Origin: Streptomyces sp. NRRL F-5126
Lineage (GTDB): Bacteria; Actinomycetota; Actinomycetes; Streptomycetales; Streptomycetaceae
DNA length: 64,000 nucleotides
Reading direction: 5' to 3'
NCBI RefSeq assembly: GCF_000721265.1
Contig: NZ_JOFZ01000015.1
Span: forward strand, 202,807 to 266,806
Of the stretch, positions 60,749 through 64,000 are shown piece after piece (the stretch's first letter is position 1; every line of letters starts with the position of its first letter). Position numbers and translations under genes: made by a program. The notes below the pieces were generated by a model. That model did not search any database. It was not told where the DNA came from and worked only from the letters and a program-made list of their open reading frames with translations.

Positions 60749-61239
60749 GATTCCCCCAGGCGGCTCCCGCCGAGCTCCACCTCGAAGGGCTGCTCGCAGT
60801 GCGGGCACGTCACCCCGGCCCGGGTGTGTCCCTCGGCGTTGACCTGCCGGTAGAAGTCCTGGAGGAAGGCGAGGTCGGAGGCGAACATGTTCTCCACCAC
60901 GCCGTCGTGGACCTGCGCGACCGTGCCCAGCCGGGTGATGACCCGGCCGAGCAGCACCACCGAGAGGTATGCGGGGTTCTCCTGGACGCGGACGTCCCGC
61001 AGCGGGATCAGCTCGTCCCGCGCGGTCGCCAGCCTCATGGATCCGTTGCGGTGCACGGTGCCCGTCGCGTCGACGTAACCGCGCGGCAGTTCGAACTCGA
61101 ACTCGGTGCGCAGCGACTGCCGCTCGGGCACCCGCTCCGCCACCGGAGCGGCGGCCTGCGGCGCGGGTTCGGAAGCTTCGTCCGCCGCCGCGCCCGGCAC
61201 TGCGGGCGCGGCGGGCGGACGGGCAGTCGTACGGCGCAT
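60745..61239 (-). CDS. Conserved phage tail-associated protein with CxxC site
   Basis: A protein of 164 residues. An Ala/Pro-rich N-terminus of about 40 residues leads to a beta-rich domain (TEFEFELPRGYVDATGTVHRNG, LIPLRDVRVQENPAYLSVVLL) and a C-terminal CPHC pair (AGVTCPHCEQPFEVEL). This arrangement is common between tube and baseplate genes of eCIS. Function unproven; tail assembly is likely from context. Its start shares a base with the upstream tube gene stop. Confidence 0.8.
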   Translation of the reverse strand: MRRTTARPPAAPAVPGAAADEASEPAPQAAAPVAERVPERQSLRTEFEFELPRGYVDATGTVHRNGSMRLATARDELIPLRDVRVQENPAYLSVVLLGRVITRLGTVAQVHDGVVENMFASDLAFLQDFYRQVNAEGHTRAGVTCPHCEQPFEVELGGSRLGES

Positions 61240-61676
61240 TACTCGATGACCAGTTCTTCGTAGGTGATCGTGACGGTCTCGGTGAGCGCCTGCGCCTCAC
61301 CGGCCGTGACACTGCCGGCCTCGATCTTGCTGCACCACGCGTTGCGCAGGTGGTAGCGCTTCTGCGGGTTGTTCAGGGTGTCCATGTGCATGATCGTGGC
61401 GTTCTTGCGCGCCGTGTCCATCTGGCCCGCGAGGGACTCGTTGATCCACTGGTCGAACGCCTGGGACTGCGTCATGCCGCGCACGACGGTGCAGACGCCG
61501 GCCTTCTTGACGCCGGGCATCTTCTTCGTGACGGGGTGGCCCTGGGCCGAGACCTGCTGGTACTCGATGACGTCCTGCTCAAGGCTCAGACCCTGGACCT
61601 GGTGCAGGAACTCGACCATGACGCCGTCGATCTGGAGGCCGAAATTATGGGTAGTGAGCGCATCGCCCGGCTGCAT
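61239..61676 (-). CDS. Tail tube protein, paralogue 2 (main tube)
   Basis: A protein of 145 residues of the gp19-like tube family (DALTTHNFGLQIDGVMVEFL, LSLEQDVIEYQQVSAQG, TVVRGMTQSQAFDQWINESLAG). As the gene directly after the sheath it is the likely major tube protein. AGGAGAAGG precedes the ATG. A small hairpin (TGCGTG/CACGCA, 61701-61716) lies in the 82-bp gap to the sheath gene. Confidence 0.92.
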   Translation of the reverse strand: MQPGDALTTHNFGLQIDGVMVEFLHQVQGLSLEQDVIEYQQVSAQGHPVTKKMPGVKKAGVCTVVRGMTQSQAFDQWINESLAGQMDTARKNATIMHMDTLNNPQKRYHLRNAWCSKIEAGSVTAGEAQALTETVTITYEELVIE

Positions 61677-61758
61677 TCTGTCCTTCTCCTACTGGTGACG
61701 TGCGTGTGGGCACGCACAGAACGGGGTGGGGTGGGCGCGGCACGCGGCCGCGGCCCGG

Positions 61759-63363
61759 CTACTCCTCCAGCTCGCCGCTGCCGCCGGAGAACTGCGCCAG
61801 CCGGAAGATCACGAATTCGGCGGGCTTGACGGGCGCGATGCCGATCTCGCAGATGACCCGGCCGAGGTCCACGGACTCCGACGGGTTGGTCTCGGCGTCG
61901 CACTTGACGTAGTAGGCCTCTTCGGGACGCGAGCCGAACAGGGCGCCGTTGCGCCACTCGTTGACGAGGAACGCCGATATGTTGCGCCGGATACGCGACC
62001 ACAGGGCCTCGTCGTTCGGCTCGAACACCACCCACTGGGTGCCGATCAGGATCGACTCCTCCAGGTAGTTGAAGTACCGGCGGATGTTGATGTAGCGCCA
62101 GGCCGGGTCGGAGGACATCGTCCGGGCGCCCCAGATGCGGATGCCGCGGCCGGGGAAGGCGCGGATGCAGTTGACGCCGATCGGGTTGAGCAGGTCCTGC
62201 TCGCCGCGGGTGATCTGGTTCTCCAGGTCGACGACGCCGCGCACGACCTCGTTGGCCGGGGCCTTGTGCACGCCGCGCTCGAAGTCGTTGCGCGCCCAGA
62301 TGCCGGAGACGTGGCCGCTCGGCGGGACCATGCGGGCCTGGCCGGTGGCCGGGTCGAAGATCTTGATCCACGGGTAGTACAGGGCCGCGAACTTCGAGTC
62401 GTAGCCGGCGGTCTCCTGGCGCCACACCCTGATGTCACGGGCGTTGAGGCCGGGCGGCGGGTCGATGACGGCGACGCGGTCGCCCATCAGCTCGCAGTGG
62501 GCGATGAGCCCGAGCTGGACGGCCTTGACGGACTCCAGGTCGATGGCGCCGCGCTGGTAGGCGGCCATCAGGTCGGGGACGGCGACCATCGAGATCTCGT
62601 CCACCGCCTCAAGGCCACCGAAGCCGGTGCGGTCGGAGGAGTCGCCGAGGTACTCGGCGGGGCCGGCGTGGCCGTCCTCCTGCTGCTCGACGGGCAGGGC
62701 GGCGGGGGCCGGAGCGGGCGGGTTGGCGAGCGCCACGGTCTGGTTGTCGGGCCGGGCGAGCTGGGCCGAGGGCGCGTTCTCCGTGACGGTGATCCGCTTG
62801 GAGCGCTCCTTGACCTGCGTGACCACGTAGTTGCGGTTGCTCTTCTTCGAGGTCACGTCGAAGGTCTCGACGACCTGGTCGCCGTCCTTGACGACCAGCT
62901 TGAACCGCTCGGCGGGGCCTTCGCCGTCCGCGTCCGCCACCTCGACGCTCAGCTTGCCGGTGCCGGTGCTGCCGCCGGCGGGCAGGGCGCGGACCGTGAA
63001 GGTACCCAGCTCGGCGGGCTTGCCCGGTTCGAGCGCGGCACGGGCGGCCGGGGCGGACACGGCGGCCGGTCCCTCCGCGCTCGCGTTCGCGCCCTCGGCG
63101 GACCCGCCGACGCGCACGACGTACGCGGCGGAGCCGCCGTTGTTGAAGAAGCCGTAGACGGAGTGCGCCAGGTAGTACCCGTCGGTGAACTCACCGAAGG
63201 CGGCGACGTACTGCGACCAGTTGGTCACCAGGGTCGGCTTGTTCAGCGGGCCGGTGGGCGCGAGTCCGACGAAGGCCGCCACGGAGGTTCCCACGCCCTC
63301 GATGGGACGGGAGCCGCTGGCGACCTCCTCGACGTAGACGCCCGGCGACAGGTACGACGGCAT
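61759..63363 (-). CDS. Contractile tail sheath protein
   Basis: A protein of 534 residues, full length for the family. The N-terminus YLSPGVYVEEVASGSRPIEGVGTSVAAFVG is the classic sheath start, with RIWGARTMSSDPAWRYINIRRYFNYLEESI and YYVKCDAETNP near the C-terminus. An inserted Ala/Glu-rich variable domain occupies about 85-245. The ATG follows AGGAGAGCAGAGC. First gene of the operon, so its level should be the highest. Confidence 0.95.
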   Translation of the reverse strand: MPSYLSPGVYVEEVASGSRPIEGVGTSVAAFVGLAPTGPLNKPTLVTNWSQYVAAFGEFTDGYYLAHSVYGFFNNGGSAAYVVRVGGSAEGANASAEGPAAVSAPAARAALEPGKPAELGTFTVRALPAGGSTGTGKLSVEVADADGEGPAERFKLVVKDGDQVVETFDVTSKKSNRNYVVTQVKERSKRITVTENAPSAQLARPDNQTVALANPPAPAPAALPVEQQEDGHAGPAEYLGDSSDRTGFGGLEAVDEISMVAVPDLMAAYQRGAIDLESVKAVQLGLIAHCELMGDRVAVIDPPPGLNARDIRVWRQETAGYDSKFAALYYPWIKIFDPATGQARMVPPSGHVSGIWARNDFERGVHKAPANEVVRGVVDLENQITRGEQDLLNPIGVNCIRAFPGRGIRIWGARTMSSDPAWRYINIRRYFNYLEESILIGTQWVVFEPNDEALWSRIRRNISAFLVNEWRNGALFGSRPEEAYYVKCDAETNPSESVDLGRVICEIGIAPVKPAEFVIFRLAQFSGGSGELEE

Positions 63364-63895
63364 GCTCTGCTCTCCTATGGGGTACGGAATAGCGGGGGGG
63401 GTGGGCGGTACAAGCGGTACGACGCCGCAGAGATGTGTACGGCTACAACGATTACCGATGGACGGCGGCGGAGGAAGGACCTTCCGTGCCCTGCCGGGGG
63501 CATGGTCGCTGCCCTAAGGGGCATCGGTTCCTGGCCCCCTGCGCGCCTACCAGCCAGTATGGCGCGCCGCTCGGGGTGCGCGGGCCCGGCGGACGGCCGG
63601 GTCGGGCGGCGCGGGCGCGAGCCGGGCAGGCCACGTTGCCCCTGCGTCCCGCGGAAGTGCCCTTTCGGGCCTTGCCGTAGCGGCGCCGCGCCGGTTATGG
63701 CGACGGTGTGCCTTCGGCGGCTGCAGCGCCCGGGGCCGGAGCCCGCGTACGGCCTTCGATGCCCCGCCCCGGGGCCGGGCAAACACGTGAGCCGCGGGTC
63801 CGTCTTCCGAACGGGCAGGGCGGACTGCCCCGCGGTCGGCGCATGGTGCCCCAGCACCTGAGGCAGGGGGATGAGGGGCAACGTATCGTCGGGTC
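63364..63895. promoter_or_regulatory. Divergent regulatory region of the injection-system operon
   Basis: A gap of 532 bp between the sheath gene and the divergent partial gene. The open frames here do not look like proteins. A run of eight G (63394-63401) lies 31 bp upstream of the sheath start. The less GC-rich part at 63420-63465 (GATGTGTACGGCTACAACG) is the probable sheath promoter. No consensus boxes could be assigned. Confidence 0.5.
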
Positions 63896-64000
63896 ATGAG
63901 TTTGTGGACCTCCCTGGAGCCTGCCTCGACGACTGTGGATCCGGGAGGTTCCGCTCGTGTCCGGCTGAGGCTGCGCAATACCGGCGACGTCGTCGACGAG
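63896..64000 (+). CDS. Hydrolytic-protein-like gene with Ig-like N-terminus (cut by window end)
   Basis: Only the first 35 codons are visible, from ATG at 63896: SLWTSLEPASTTVDPGG followed by SARVRLRLRNTGDVVDE. This is the start of an Ig-like beta domain seen in Streptomyces proteins annotated as hydrolytic protein, which are encoded next to the sheath in these clusters. It is divergent from the operon. The ribosome site is weak, so the start is tentative. Confidence 0.6.
   Translation, partial: MSLWTSLEPASTTVDPGGSARVRLRLRNTGDVVDE

Noticed and set aside
63394..63401. Run of eight G as a phase-variation tract
   Set aside because: It is non-coding, and such runs are frequent at this base composition; there is no evidence of variation.
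63375..63881. Minus-strand frame of 168 codons upstream of the sheath gene
   Set aside because: Pro/Arg-rich composition, no ribosome site and no recognisable motif; treated as non-coding promoter region.

Overview
The window is a stretch of high-GC actinomycete chromosome, almost certainly from a Streptomyces. The signs are the strong GC3 bias, tightly overlapping ATGA/GTGA operons, frequent GTG starts, Tat and lipobox signals, a small two-domain laccase, DUF1906 and GH114 secreted proteins, and a Streptomyces-type contractile injection system. I see no tRNA, rRNA, CRISPR array, insertion sequence or integrase.

Region A (1-4112): a ThuA-domain protein (cut by the left edge) and a Tat-exported small laccase on the minus strand face a secreted cupredoxin with four tandem Ig-like repeats. 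Region B (4289-20113) is one long plus-strand metabolic block. It holds a ROK regulator, a Gfo/Idh/MocA oxidoreductase, a ribose-type ABC importer, a second ThuA protein, a gapless Ebo-type metabolite-traffic set (inositol-phosphate-synthase homologue, UbiA-like EboC, a TIM-barrel isomerase, EboA, TatD-like EboB, EboE and an alkaline-phosphatase-superfamily protein), and a final sugar-phosphate isomerase. The Ebo set lacks an EboD-type dehydroquinate-synthase-like cyclase, and an inositol-phosphate-synthase homologue stands at its head instead. I infer import and remodelling of a sugar or cyclitol whose product is prenylated or exported.

Region C (20137-35022) is mixed: a lipoprotein, a pirin-GNAT fusion, a quinone-oxidoreductase/TetR divergent pair with repeated GATC-centred sites, an ECF-like sigma factor with a membrane partner, a DUF1906 protein with a Tat-exported neighbour, and an ABC exporter with a secreted YncE/phosphoesterase protein.

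Region D (35083-48229) looks like a catabolic island: a FadR-type GntR regulator, two maleate-isomerase-like proteins, a D-2-hydroxyacid dehydrogenase, an amidase, DUF3830, a succinate-semialdehyde-type dehydrogenase, a class III aminotransferase, a fused FAD/4Fe-4S dehydrogenase and a LysR regulator. Two nearly identical 21-bp operators in the two divergent promoter regions tie most of it into one predicted regulon. A 115-bp tandem duplication precedes the FAD/4Fe-4S gene.

Region E (48297-64000): a GH114-type lipoprotein, then a 12-gene minus-strand contractile injection system operon running from the sheath (63363) to a membrane-anchored zinc-ribbon/discoidin-like protein (49411). It includes an 1,167-residue Ala/Pro-rich protein studded with VQR motifs. 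No AAA+ ATPase, PAAR tip or tail fibre is visible; these may lie to the right, behind the divergent partial gene at 63896.
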